Shown: piece by piece, positions 7,609 through 16,815 of the stretch
How positions within the stretch are numbered: the first letter of the stretch is position 1
Layout of the letters: each line of letters opens with the position of its first letter
Source of the DNA: Cryobacterium breve
GTDB lineage: Bacteria; Actinomycetota; Actinomycetes; Actinomycetales; Microbacteriaceae
NCBI RefSeq assembly: GCF_004402375.1
Contig: NZ_SOGJ01000022.1
Coordinates: 87,504-151,503, forward strand
Direction of reading: 5' to 3'
Length of the DNA stretch: 64,000 bases
Made by a program: the position numbers and the translations under genes
The notes under the pieces: generated by a model
What the model saw: only the letters and a program-made list of their open reading frames with translations
What the model was told of the DNA's origin: nothing
The model's database searches: none

Positions 7609-8268
7609 CTACGTCGCGGCGTACTCGCTTCGCAGGTGCGCGGGCAGGGCGACCAGGCTCGCGAGGCGCTCGGCCGGCAGCGCGTCCGAGATCAGGCCCG
7701 GCAGCAGCAGCGTCCACATCTCCTCCACCCGCTGGTAGAGGTCGCCCCTGCCGGTCAGAACTTCGGAAACGGTCTGCACACCGGTGAAAGCGGGGCTGAT
7801 GAAGTGCGCGGCCGCGGACACGTTGAGGTCCGCAGCGGCATCGCCCTCGTCGATCGCGCGCCGCAGCAGCTGTCGGCACACGTCGATCCAGTCGACGTAC
7901 GGCGCCGCGACGGGCACCGAGAAGTTAGAGGCCTCCAGCGTGAGACGGATGCCCGCGCTCACCACCGGGTCCTCCCGCAGGCTCTTGGCCATCTCGAACG
8001 TCATCATGATCGCGGCTTCCAGCCCGGGCCGGGTGCCACCCAGATACTTCGCACCGAGGGCGATGGATGCCTCGTGCTGCGTTTCGATCACGGCGAGCGC
8101 GAGAACCTCCTTGGACGCGAAGTGGAAATACAACGCGCCCTTGGTGACTCCGGCGGCCGCCTCCAGGCCGGCGAGGGTCGTGCTTCCGTAGCCGTGCTCC
8201 CGGAAGGCTTCCGCCGCGCCCCGGATGATCGCCGCCCGTGTTCCGATCGCCCGTTGCTGCTGCGCCAT
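7609..8268 (-). CDS. TetR regulator of the gamma-butyrolactone-receptor (ScbR/ArpA) type
   Basis: This 219-residue protein has the N-terminal helix-turn-helix RAAIIRGAAEAFREHGYGSTTLAGLEAAAGVTKGALYFHFASKEVLALAVIE, which is distinctive of the ScbR/ArpA autoregulator-receptor subfamily. The C-terminal domain contains conserved Trp residues (DWIDVC, EEMWTLLLPG). In streptomycetes such receptors bind butyrolactone signals. No synthase of the AfsA/ScbA type is in the window, so it is an orphan here. A GAGGAG site supports start 8268. Confidence 0.85.
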   Translation of the reverse strand: MAQQQRAIGTRAAIIRGAAEAFREHGYGSTTLAGLEAAAGVTKGALYFHFASKEVLALAVIETQHEASIALGAKYLGGTRPGLEAAIMMTFEMAKSLREDPVVSAGIRLTLEASNFSVPVAAPYVDWIDVCRQLLRRAIDEGDAAADLNVSAAAHFISPAFTGVQTVSEVLTGRGDLYQRVEEMWTLLLPGLISDALPAERLASLVALPAHLRSEYAAT

Positions 8269-8385
8269 GCCACTCCTCGATTCGACCAGAGTCCCAGCGT
8301 AGCGACCACCCCAGGCCGGGGCGGCGCGGCCGCCGCAGCATCCGTCGTCGGGCTCGGAATCAGTTCGGAAAACGCCCCACCAGAA

Positions 8386-8401
8386 GATACTGTTTGGTAT
8401 G
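8386..8401. promoter_or_regulatory. weak autoregulatory-element-like site
   Basis: GATAC (8386-8390) and GTATG (8397-8401) form a partial inverted repeat between the TetR gene and the small membrane protein. GATAC/GTATC arms are a feature of ScbR-type binding sites. The match is short; treat it as a lead only. Confidence 0.2.
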
Positions 8402-8504
8402 GTTTAGGCTCACGATGCTTTCACGGTGAACTGTCGGGGTCGATCTTGATCGCCGCCGGCTGCGTGGGTGGCATCGCCAGGGGATTCAATGTGGGGGGTC
8501 ACAG

Positions 8505-8726
8505 ATGATCGACGGCGCAAGCATGGTGCATTTTGCCGCACTCGGGCTCGGGGGCCTGGCGGTTCTGGGGAGTATCGCGGTCGTCGTCGTGGCACTGGTT
8601 CAGATCACCCGGGCGTTCCACCTGCGCGAGGCGGCGCGGGCGAGCTGGGCGCTCGCCGTGATCTGCGCACCGGTCTTCGGCGCCGTGGCCTGGTTCGCCG
8701 TTGGCAACCGGATCGACGCCGACTGA
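8505..8726 (+). CDS. small membrane protein, PLDc_N-like
   Basis: This 73-residue protein has two membrane helices (about residues 9-32 and 45-66) and the terminal pattern APVFGAVAWFAVGNR. It resembles the phospholipase D-nuclease N-terminal (PLDc_N) module found alone in many actinobacteria. A GGGGGG run 6 bases before ATG 8505 serves as ribosome site. No catalytic domain is attached, so the role is unknown. Confidence 0.7.
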   Translation: MIDGASMVHFAALGLGGLAVLGSIAVVVVALVQITRAFHLREAARASWALAVICAPVFGAVAWFAVGNRIDAD

Positions 8727-8736
8727 GGCACCGCGG

Positions 8737-9207
8737 CTAGCTGTTCGGGCGAACGACCAACACCGGGCACGTGGCGTGCCGCACGCACTGCTCGCTCACC
8801 GACCCCAGCAGCATGCCACTGAGACCGCCGCGCCCGCGAGACCCGACCACGAGCATCCGTGCGCCCCGGGACGCGTCGATGAGGGACTTCAACGGGCTGG
8901 CATAGACGGCCCGGTATGCGACCTTGAGATCGGGGTGCCGGGCCACTTCGGCCATGACGGCCTCGACGAGCTCTTCGCGCACCGCGTCGGCGTACTCCTC
9001 GATCGAGGAGACGTAGCCGAATTCCCAGTTGGCCGGGCGCGGTGCCGTGTCGATGGACCACGCGCGCACCAGCACGACCGGTGCGTGCAGCTGCTGGGCG
9101 AGATCGAGCGCAACGGCCACGGCGTGATCGGCGTAACCCGATCCGTCGTGCCCGACGACGATGGTGTCGCTGGAGACGGGAGTCTGTTCTTGCTGTGTGT
9201 CCGACAT
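8737..9207 (-). CDS. universal stress protein (UspA family, ATP-binding type)
   Basis: This 156-residue single-domain Usp starts with TIVVGHDGSGYADHAVAVAL and ends with VVGSRGRGGLSGMLLGSVSEQCVRHATCPVLVVRP, which contains the G-x2-G-x9-G-S ATP-binding signature. Such proteins accumulate in stress or non-growing cells. It is convergent with the small PLDc_N-like gene (10 bases apart). Confidence 0.93.
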   Translation of the reverse strand: MSDTQQEQTPVSSDTIVVGHDGSGYADHAVAVALDLAQQLHAPVVLVRAWSIDTAPRPANWEFGYVSSIEEYADAVREELVEAVMAEVARHPDLKVAYRAVYASPLKSLIDASRGARMLVVGSRGRGGLSGMLLGSVSEQCVRHATCPVLVVRPNS

Positions 9208-9367
9208 GACCCCAAACTACTCCGGGCCCGCCCGCCCGGCAGTGCCCCGCGCCTGCGTGTCGAGACCGCCGCCGGAGCAGCCGCGCACGCCGCTGCCGGA
9301 GCCGTCTCGCACGCCGCGCCGCCTTGCTCCCAGCCCTTTCCCGCCGGGCCCGGCTAAGGTCTCCCCT

Positions 9368-10258
9368 ATGACGTACCTGGGCACGCCGCGTCGACGATTG
9401 GCCGCAGTGGCGGTGGCTGTCACCCTGGCCCTGGCGGCCGGCGGCCTGGCTTTGGCGGCATCCGTTCGCTCGACCGACGCAGCCGATGGCCCGGCGGTCT
9501 TCGAACCCGGCGCTATCATCAGCGACTACAACTTCTACAATGCCGCCGCGATGACAGAGGTGGAAATCCAGGCGTTCTTGGCGGACCGATCCTGCCTCCC
9601 CCGCGACGATTCGCCGTGCCTGGCGGACTACGAGGAGAGCACCCGAAGCCAGCCGGCGCAGGGCGACGGGCACTGTTCCGCCTACCCGGGTGGCCGGAAC
9701 GAGTCGGCCAGCCGCATCATCGCGAAGGTCTCCGCCGCATGCAACATCAGCCCGAAGGTATTGTTGGTGCTGCTGCAAAAGGAACAGTCCCTGCTGACCC
9801 GGCCGAGCGCATCCGGTTATCTGCGTGCCACCGGCTACGGATGTCCTGACACGGCCGACTGCGATACGGCGTACTTCGGCTTCTTCAACCAGGTCTATCG
9901 GGCCGCCTGGCAATTCCGGCAGTACACGCAGGAACCCGAACGCGCTTACAAGATCGGCACCGTGCGTGTGGGCTTCAATCCGGACGCGACGTGCGGGGCG
10001 ACATCCGTGTCGATCCAGAATCAGGCCACCGCGAACCTCTACAACTACACGCCGTACCAGCCCAACCGGGCAGCGCTGTCCGAACCGGGCACCGACGGCG
10101 ACGGATGCTCCACGCACGGCAACCTCAACTTCTGGCGGTTCTACAACCAGTGGTTCGGGTCGTCCCAGTCGATCGGCTACCCAACGGCATTCGCCTCGTG
10201 TCTCAACCTCGTCGGCGGGCAGCCGTGCCGCGAGCACGGGCTGATGCCCACCCCCTAA
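9368..10258 (+). CDS. secreted Cys-rich protein, possible lysozyme-like fold, function unknown
   Basis: This 296-residue protein has an N-terminal signal sequence (about residues 8-32). The mature part contains the dense region SASRIIAKVSAACNISPKVLLVLLQKEQSLLT, whose helix with Glu resembles the catalytic helix region of lytic transglycosylase/lysozyme-like folds. It also has repeated aromatic motifs (FGFFNQVYRAAWQFRQY, NFWRFYNQWFGSS). About ten cysteines could form disulfides after export. Related proteins are seen in actinobacteria, but I know no assigned function; wall binding or cleavage is inferred. ATG 9368 precedes the signal peptide with AAGG upstream. Confidence 0.7.
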   Translation: MTYLGTPRRRLAAVAVAVTLALAAGGLALAASVRSTDAADGPAVFEPGAIISDYNFYNAAAMTEVEIQAFLADRSCLPRDDSPCLADYEESTRSQPAQGDGHCSAYPGGRNESASRIIAKVSAACNISPKVLLVLLQKEQSLLTRPSASGYLRATGYGCPDTADCDTAYFGFFNQVYRAAWQFRQYTQEPERAYKIGTVRVGFNPDATCGATSVSIQNQATANLYNYTPYQPNRAALSEPGTDGDGCSTHGNLNFWRFYNQWFGSSQSIGYPTAFASCLNLVGGQPCREHGLMPTP

Positions 10259-10294
10259 TTGCTCTCCCGGTCAAGCGGGTTCGCCACTGGTCCA

Positions 10295-10360
10295 GCGTCG
10301 GTTCGGCGTCGGTTCGCCGTCGGTTCGCCGTCGGTTCGCCGTCGGTTCGGCGTCGGTTTC
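10295..10360. repeat. six 11-bp tandem repeats
   Basis: Units of (G/C)CGTCGGTTCG follow each other without gaps at 10295, 10306, 10317, 10328, 10339 and 10350; the last unit ends in TTC. They lie within the 402-base gap between two secreted-protein genes; I saw no gene in the rest of that gap. The DNA is just downstream of the 10258 stop. Confidence 0.95.
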
Positions 10361-10660
10361 TTCGCGCAGAGCGTAATCGCCCTGACCGTCACCGGGTCCA
10401 CCGAGTTCGGCACCGCAGGGCCGCCGCCGCACGCGAGCGACGGACTGAACCCCAGGTCAGATCGCATTACCTAACTGAATGCACACAGCTCATCCTGGTG
10501 CGATTCCCGGCGTCGTGCCCCCCTGAGCGCGCGGACATCCGTCTTGATTCCCAGCCCGCACGGACCGGCCGCCCAATCCCGGTACCTAAGCTCCTCCGAT
10601 GACTACGAACGGTCGATCGGGGTTTTCACCGACCGGCCGCCGCAATCGAAAGGATCCACT

Positions 10661-11569
10661 TTGAACAAGCACATGATCTCCCCGGCAACCGCCACCTCCC
10701 GCACCCGACGTGCCGCCCTCGGCGCCGCCTCCGTGCTGACCGCCGGAGCATTGCTCGGCGTCGGCGCACAGGGTGCCACTGCCGCCCCGCTCAGCTCCGA
10801 ACCCACGTCGAGTTCCAGCTCGAGCGCCGGCGGGAGCTCCACCACCACGACCGATGCGTTCCTGGCGTCAGTCACGAAGGAACTGCGCGCCGACCTGTCT
10901 CACGGGCAGAGCTGGAACGTGAAGGCCCAGAAGGTGGCCACCACGGTCTCTGAGCAGTCTGAGCTCTTCGAGAGCCTGCCGACGAACCTGCAGGATGACC
11001 TGACCACGCTGAAGGATGCCTCCGGCGCGGCCGATCGGGCCACCGCCGTCGACACCGTTCGCACCACCGCACTCGCCGGGGGCTACGGCGAGGAGATCAC
11101 GACGATCGCCGAGGCAGTTCGGGACAACCCGCAGCATCCGCTGGCAGCTGCCGTGCGCGCCGCACTGGGCAGTGACGTCGGAACCGCGTCGGGCGAGGAT
11201 TCGGGGGCCGGGCAGGAATCGGCTGCGGACACCGGTTTCTCGGTAACGGAACTGGCTCTCAAGCTCGCCGACAATCCCGCGCTCCTCGAGAAGCTGCCCG
11301 CCGACCTGCAGACCGACCTGGCCGACCTGAAGGGCGCGCCTGCCGACGAGCAGGAGGCCGCGGCAGAGGCGCTGGAAGCCGCCGCCCTGAACGGTGACTA
11401 CGGCACCGAGATCCAGAAGCTCGCCGAGCGGGTCGCGGCGCACGTCTCGGCCGAGGCTGACGCCGACGCCAACGTGGGTGGAGACGCCGACGCCAGTGCC
11501 GATGCCAATGCCGATGCCGATGCCGATGCCAACGTTGGTGCCGACGCGGACGCTCACGCCGGAAACTAG
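10661..11569 (+). CDS. secreted helical protein with internal duplication and Asp-Ala repeat tail
   Basis: This 302-residue product has a signal peptide (about residues 18-45). A Ser/Thr-rich linker precedes two homologous helical modules of about 75 residues. Each has the pattern LFESLPTNLQDDLTTLKDA...GGYGEEITTIAE and LLEKLPADLQTDLADLKGA...GDYGTEIQKLAE. The C-terminus is a repetitive ADADANVGGDADA-type tail. The tail DNA is itself repetitive (GCCGATGCCGAT). Start TTG 10661 is chosen because AAAGGA lies 6 bases upstream; ATG 10673 is the alternative. No function is recognisable; an envelope or matrix role is a guess. Confidence 0.75.
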   Translation: MNKHMISPATATSRTRRAALGAASVLTAGALLGVGAQGATAAPLSSEPTSSSSSSAGGSSTTTTDAFLASVTKELRADLSHGQSWNVKAQKVATTVSEQSELFESLPTNLQDDLTTLKDASGAADRATAVDTVRTTALAGGYGEEITTIAEAVRDNPQHPLAAAVRAALGSDVGTASGEDSGAGQESAADTGFSVTELALKLADNPALLEKLPADLQTDLADLKGAPADEQEAAAEALEAAALNGDYGTEIQKLAERVAAHVSAEADADANVGGDADASADANADADADANVGADADAHAGN

Positions 11570-11582
11570 AACCGCAGCACAA

Positions 11583-11617
11583 CGGATGGCCGGAAGCGCA
11601 CCGCTTCCGGCCATCCG
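11583..11617 (+). terminator. strong hairpin terminator
   Basis: A perfect 16-bp stem (CGGATGGCCGGAAGCG with its complement) closes a 3-base loop 14 bases after the stop codon at 11569. There is no T tract. Confidence 0.8.
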
Positions 11618-11657
11618 TCTGCCCGGATGCAGACGTCCCGGCCTGCCAACCTCGTCA

Positions 11658-11748
11658 CCGAACCAATTCGACGGAGATTCTTCGGAAATGGCGGGTTTTG
11701 AGACTGTTCGGCGTCAATCTTGGGAAAATCTCCGTCGAATTCGTTCGG
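11658..11748. repeat. 77-bp palindromic element, copy 1
   Basis: The core runs 11665-11741. Its left end AATTCGACGGAGATT and right end AATCTCCGTCGAATT are exact inverted repeats (15 bp). The symmetry extends outward to 11658 and 11748 (CCGAACC and CGTTCGG) with one mismatch. The 47-base interior is not conserved in sequence, but the total length is identical to the copies at 23750 and 50792. Confidence 0.9.
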
Positions 11749-11827
11749 GACAGAGAAAGTGAGCGGCGGAAACCGGCGAAATCGTGGCTCCTGGTCCGAT
11801 CAGGTGCAAGCGCGCGATACTGGGGCC

Positions 11828-13278
<1,451 letters not shown>

Positions 13279-13306
13279 TCAGTGTTCGGGAGCCCAGCGG
13301 CGAACT

Positions 13307-13355
13307 CGTCACGCATCTAGATCGTCACGCATCTAGATCATTCAGGCATCTAGAT
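13307..13355. repeat. three 16-17-bp tandem repeats in the nrdE-nrdF spacer
   Basis: CGTCACGCATCTAGAT occurs at 13307-13322 and 13323-13338, and CATTCAGGCATCTAGAT at 13339-13355. The array ends 4 bases before the nrdE stop codon (minus strand). Each unit carries the palindrome ATCTAGAT. Confidence 0.9.
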
Positions 13356-13358
13356 CAT

Positions 13359-15491
13359 TCAGAGAGCGCAGGAGACGCAACCCTCAACTTCGGTTCCCTC
13401 CAGGGCCATCTGGCGCAGACGGATGTAGTAGATGGTCTTGATTCCCTTTTTCCACGCGTAGATCTGGGCGCGGTTGATGTCGCGGGTCGTGGCGGTGTCC
13501 TTGAAGAACAGAGTCAACGACAGGCCCTGGTCCACGTGCTGCGTGGCCGCGGCGTAGGTGTCGATGACCTTCTCGTAGCCGACTTCGTAGGCATCCTGGT
13601 AGAACTCGGTGTTGTCATTCGTCATGAACGGCGCCGGGTAGTACACGCGACCGAGCTTGCCCTCCTTGCGGATTTCGATCTTCGACGCGATCGGGTGGAT
13701 CGATGCGGTCGAGTTGTTGATATAGGAGATCGACCCCGTCGGTGGCACGGCCTGCAGGTTCTGGTTGTAGATGCCGTGCTCCATGACGGATGCCTTGAGC
13801 TCGGCCCACTCGGCCTGCGTGGGGATGTGCACGTCGGCCTGCGCGAACAGCTCGGCACCGCGCGCGGTGGCCGGCTCCCAGACCTGGTCGGTGTACTTGT
13901 CGAAGAACGCGCCGGACGCGTAGGTCGAGTCCTCGAAGCCAACGAAGGCGTGGCCGCGTTCGATGGCCAGCTTGTTGGAGGCGCGGAGGGCGTGGAAGAG
14001 CACCGTGTAGAAGTAGATGTTGGTGAAATCGATGCCCTCCTCACTGCCGTAGTAGATGCGCTCACGGGCGAGGTAGCCGTGCAGGTTCATCTGGCCCAGG
14101 CCGATGGCGTGCGACTTGTCGTTGCCGTCTTCGATCGAGCGCACGGAGGAGATGTGGCTCTGCTCCGACACCGAGCTGAGGCCGCGGATGGCGGTCTCAA
14201 CGGTCTGGCCGAAGTCGGGCGAATCCATGGCAAGGGCGATGTTCATCGACCCGAGGTTGCAGGAGATGTCCTTGCCGATCTGGTCGTACGACAGGTCCTC
14301 GTTGTACGTGGTCGGGGTGTTGACCTGGAGGATCTCCGAGCAGAGGTTCGACATGTTGACGCGACCCTTGATCGGGTTCGCCGCATTCACGGTGTCTTCG
14401 AACATGATGTACGGGTAGCCGGACTCGAACTGGATCTCGGCGAGCGTCTGGAAGAAGTCGCGGGCCTTCATCTTGGACTTCTTGATGCGCGGGTCGTCGA
14501 CCATCTCGTGGTACTTCTCACTGACGGAGATGTCCGCGAACGGCACCCCGTAGACACGCTCCACGTCATAGGGTGAGAACAGGTACATGTCCTCGTCTTT
14601 CTTCGCCAGCTCGAACGTGATGTCGGGCACGACCACGCCGAGGGACAGCGTCTTGATGCGCACCTTCTCGTCGGCGTTCTCACGCTTGGTGTCGAGGAAG
14701 CGCATGATGTCGGGGTGATGAGCGTGCAGGTAGACCGCGCCGGCGCCCTGGCGGGCACCGAGCTGGTTGGCGTAGCTGAAGGAGTCTTCAAGCAGCTTCA
14801 TCACGGGGATGATTCCGCTGGACTGGTTCTCGATCTGCTTGATCGGTGCACCGGACTCACGGATGTTGCTGAGCAGCAACGCGACGCCGCCGCCACGCTT
14901 CGACAGCTGCAGCGACGAGTTGATGCCGCGCGAGATCGACTCCATGTTGTCTTCGATGCGGAGCAGGAAGCAGGAGACGAGCTCCCCGCGCTGCGCCTTG
15001 CCGGAGTTCAGGAACGTGGGGGTGGCCGGCTGGAAACGGCCGGCGATGATCTCCTCGACGAGGGAGATCGCGAGTTGCTCGTCGCCCTGGGCCAGACCCA
15101 GCGCGGTCATCACGACGCGGTCTTCGAAGCGCTCCAGGTAACGCTTGCCGTCGAAAGTCTTCAGCGTGTACGAGGTGTAGTACTTGAACGCACCGAGGAA
15201 GGTCTGGAAGCGGAACTTCTTCGAATACGCCAGCTTGTTGAGGTTGGTGATGAACTCGAACGAGTACTGGTCGAGCACGGCCTGCTCGTAGTACTCCTTC
15301 TCGACCAGGTAGTCGAGGCGTTCACGCAGCGTGTGGAAGAACACCGTGTTCTGGTTGACGTGCTGCAGGAAGAACTCCCGCGCAGCCTCGCGGTCTTTCT
15401 CGAACTGAATCTCCCCGTCGGGTCCATACAGGTTGAGCATGGCGTTGAGGGAGTGATAGTCCATCGCCAGGCCGGGAGCCGGGTGAGCCAT
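13359..15491 (-). CDS. nrdE: class Ib ribonucleotide reductase, large (catalytic) subunit NrdE
   Basis: This roughly 710-residue catalytic subunit matches actinobacterial NrdE almost motif for motif. It has [16 protein letters not shown] at the N-terminus, [43 protein letters not shown] (active-site Cys), [10 protein letters not shown] and [20 protein letters not shown]. The C-terminal redox tail GCVSCAL is recharged by NrdH. It lacks an ATP-cone, as usual for class Ib. ATG 15491 avoids overlap with nrdI; a TTG at 15515 would extend it by 8 residues. Confidence 0.97.
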   Translation of the reverse strand: MAHPAPGLAMDYHSLNAMLNLYGPDGEIQFEKDREAAREFFLQHVNQNTVFFHTLRERLDYLVEKEYYEQAVLDQYSFEFITNLNKLAYSKKFRFQTFLGAFKYYTSYTLKTFDGKRYLERFEDRVVMTALGLAQGDEQLAISLVEEIIAGRFQPATPTFLNSGKAQRGELVSCFLLRIEDNMESISRGINSSLQLSKRGGGVALLLSNIRESGAPIKQIENQSSGIIPVMKLLEDSFSYANQLGARQGAGAVYLHAHHPDIMRFLDTKRENADEKVRIKTLSLGVVVPDITFELAKKDEDMYLFSPYDVERVYGVPFADISVSEKYHEMVDDPRIKKSKMKARDFFQTLAEIQFESGYPYIMFEDTVNAANPIKGRVNMSNLCSEILQVNTPTTYNEDLSYDQIGKDISCNLGSMNIALAMDSPDFGQTVETAIRGLSSVSEQSHISSVRSIEDGNDKSHAIGLGQMNLHGYLARERIYYGSEEGIDFTNIYFYTVLFHALRASNKLAIERGHAFVGFEDSTYASGAFFDKYTDQVWEPATARGAELFAQADVHIPTQAEWAELKASVMEHGIYNQNLQAVPPTGSISYINNSTASIHPIASKIEIRKEGKLGRVYYPAPFMTNDNTEFYQDAYEVGYEKVIDTYAAATQHVDQGLSLTLFFKDTATTRDINRAQIYAWKKGIKTIYYIRLRQMALEGTEVEGCVSCAL

Positions 15492-15496
15492 CGTCT

Positions 15497-15901
15497 TCAC
15501 GGCTGTTGCTTCCAAAATGATTCCAATCCGTCGTGGACGATGCGCACATCATCCGGAGTTCCAAATACTTCAAAGCGAAACATGTGGGGCACCTTGCACT
15601 TCTTTGCGATGATGTCCCCGGCGAGGCAGTAGCCCGTGCCGAAATTAGTGTTGCCCGCGCCGATGACGCCGCGGATTAGCGAGCGGTTCTGCTCGTCGTT
15701 CAGAAACTTGATGACCTGCTTGGGCACCGCTCCCTTGCTGTCGCCGCCGCCATACGTCGGCACGACCAGCACGTAGGGTTGGCTGACCTGGAGCGGCTCA
15801 TCGCGCGCGTAGATCGGGATGCGCGCGGCCGGGCGGCCCAGCTTCTCAATGAAGCGGTGCGTATTGCCCGAGGTGCTGGAGAAATAAACGATATCGGTCA
15901 T
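15497..15901 (-). CDS. nrdI: NrdI flavodoxin-like activator of NrdF
   Basis: This 134-residue flavodoxin-like protein has the FMN phosphate loop [12 protein letters not shown], a [24 protein letters not shown] segment, and [25 protein letters not shown]. It supplies the oxidant that builds the Mn-tyrosyl radical in NrdF. Start ATG 15901 is chosen because the protein then begins directly at the first strand (MTDIVYFSS). It lies 77 bases after nrdH in the same operon. Confidence 0.95.
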   Translation of the reverse strand: MTDIVYFSSTSGNTHRFIEKLGRPAARIPIYARDEPLQVSQPYVLVVPTYGGGDSKGAVPKQVIKFLNDEQNRSLIRGVIGAGNTNFGTGYCLAGDIIAKKCKVPHMFRFEVFGTPDDVRIVHDGLESFWKQQP

Positions 15902-15978
15902 GGAACACCCCCTAGTGGTGAGAAGTCGGCACGCCACACGTCGCAGTTTTCTGCGACGCCGCCCCCGGCATCGCGGTG

Positions 15979-16212
15979 TTAGGCGAGACGCTGCGCGAGC
16001 TCGTTGATCTTGTCGGGGCGGAAGCCCGACCAGTGGTCCTCATCGGTGATGACGACGGGAGCCTGCAGGTAGCCCAGGGCCTTGACGGCTTCCAGGGCGT
16101 TCTCGTCGACCGAGAGGTCGAGAATTTCGTATTCGATGCCCTTGTTATCCAGGGCGCGGTAGGTTGCAGTGCACTGCACGCAGGAGGGCTTGGTGTAGAC
16201 CGTGATTGCCAT
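15979..16212 (-). CDS. nrdH: NrdH glutaredoxin-like redoxin
   Basis: This 77-residue thioredoxin-fold protein has the redox motif CVQC (residues 11-14), the cis-Pro region QAPVVI and the NrdH-specific end [18 protein letters not shown]. It reduces the NrdE tail disulfide with electrons from thioredoxin reductase. It is the first gene of nrdHIEF, with the NrdR boxes 119-166 bases upstream. Confidence 0.96.
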   Translation of the reverse strand: MAITVYTKPSCVQCTATYRALDNKGIEYEILDLSVDENALEAVKALGYLQAPVVITDEDHWSGFRPDKINELAQRLA

Positions 16213-16330
16213 GGCTGGGCCTTTCTCGTCGTTCAGGAATCAGTATTCAAAATCGGTTCAAACATCAGTGCTCAAAATCGGTTTTCATGTGAAATCTGAA
16301 GTTCAAGGCGTGCTGTGTGTTGAACTTCAA

Positions 16331-16378
16331 TACTACATCTAGTGATGCTCAAAGGGAACGGCCACTACATGCAGTAAT
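16331..16378. promoter_or_regulatory. two NrdR boxes upstream of nrdHIEF
   Basis: TACTACATCTAGTGAT (16331-16346) and CACTACATGCAGTAAT (16363-16378) match the ACACTATATATAGTGT-like NrdR consensus. The starts are 32 bases apart, three helical turns, as NrdR requires. They sit at promoter distance from nrdH. NrdR represses ribonucleotide reductase genes when bound to ATP/dATP. The remaining intergenic DNA to 16580 shows no gene. Confidence 0.8.
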
Positions 16379-16580
16379 TACAAGTATGTAGTTATCCACC
16401 GACATTCCACCGGTTGTGCACAGCCCCACAGCTGCGATACGAGCAGAATCACGCGGAAAACAGCCGAGTTATCCACAGGCAGCGCCCGGGCGGAACTTGC
16501 ACCTGTGGAAACCCTGTCGGCGTGTCGCGACCGGCCCGCGCACCCCGCGCACCCCCGCGCTCCCCCCCGCTGACTCGGCT

Positions 16581-16646
16581 CGCGGCGCACCCTCTGGAAG
16601 GAGGCGCACGGTAGAACGTGCGCCTGCTTCCAGAGGGTGCGCCGCG
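16581..16646. repeat. 66-bp palindromic element, copy A
   Basis: Arms of 30 bp (16581-16610 and 16617-16646) are complementary with a single mismatch and close a 6-base loop GTAGAA. The arm begins CGCGGCGCACCCTCTGGAAG. It belongs to a family with copies of identical length at 17918 and 49147. Confidence 0.92.
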
Positions 16647-16815
16647 GCATCCGGAGGCACGCGGCGGCACGCCACGGCATCCAGAGGGTGCCGCGCCATC
16701 CGGAGGCACGCCACGGCATCCGGAGGCACGCGGCAGCACCCGGAGGCTCGCGGCGGCACGCCACGGCACCCCGCCACGGCACGCGGCAGCACCCGGAGGC
16801 TCGCGGCGGCACGCG
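16647..16815. repeat. degenerate GC-rich repeat tract
   Basis: Imperfect reiterations of GGCATCCGGAGGCACGCGGCGGCACGCCAC fill the space between the 66-bp palindrome and the end of the AbiEi gene. Short open frames exist on both strands but consist only of low-complexity Ala/Arg/Gly/Pro residues, so I do not call genes. Confidence 0.75.

Noticed and set aside
10255..10467. Minus-strand frame with NRRRTDGEPTANRRRTD repeats
   Set aside because: It is only the translation of the 11-bp tandem repeats, and lacks a start signal.
11658..11748. Rho-independent terminator instead of a repeat element
   Set aside because: A separate strong hairpin already ends the upstream gene at 11583-11617, and the 77-bp ends recur with exact spacing at two unrelated places.
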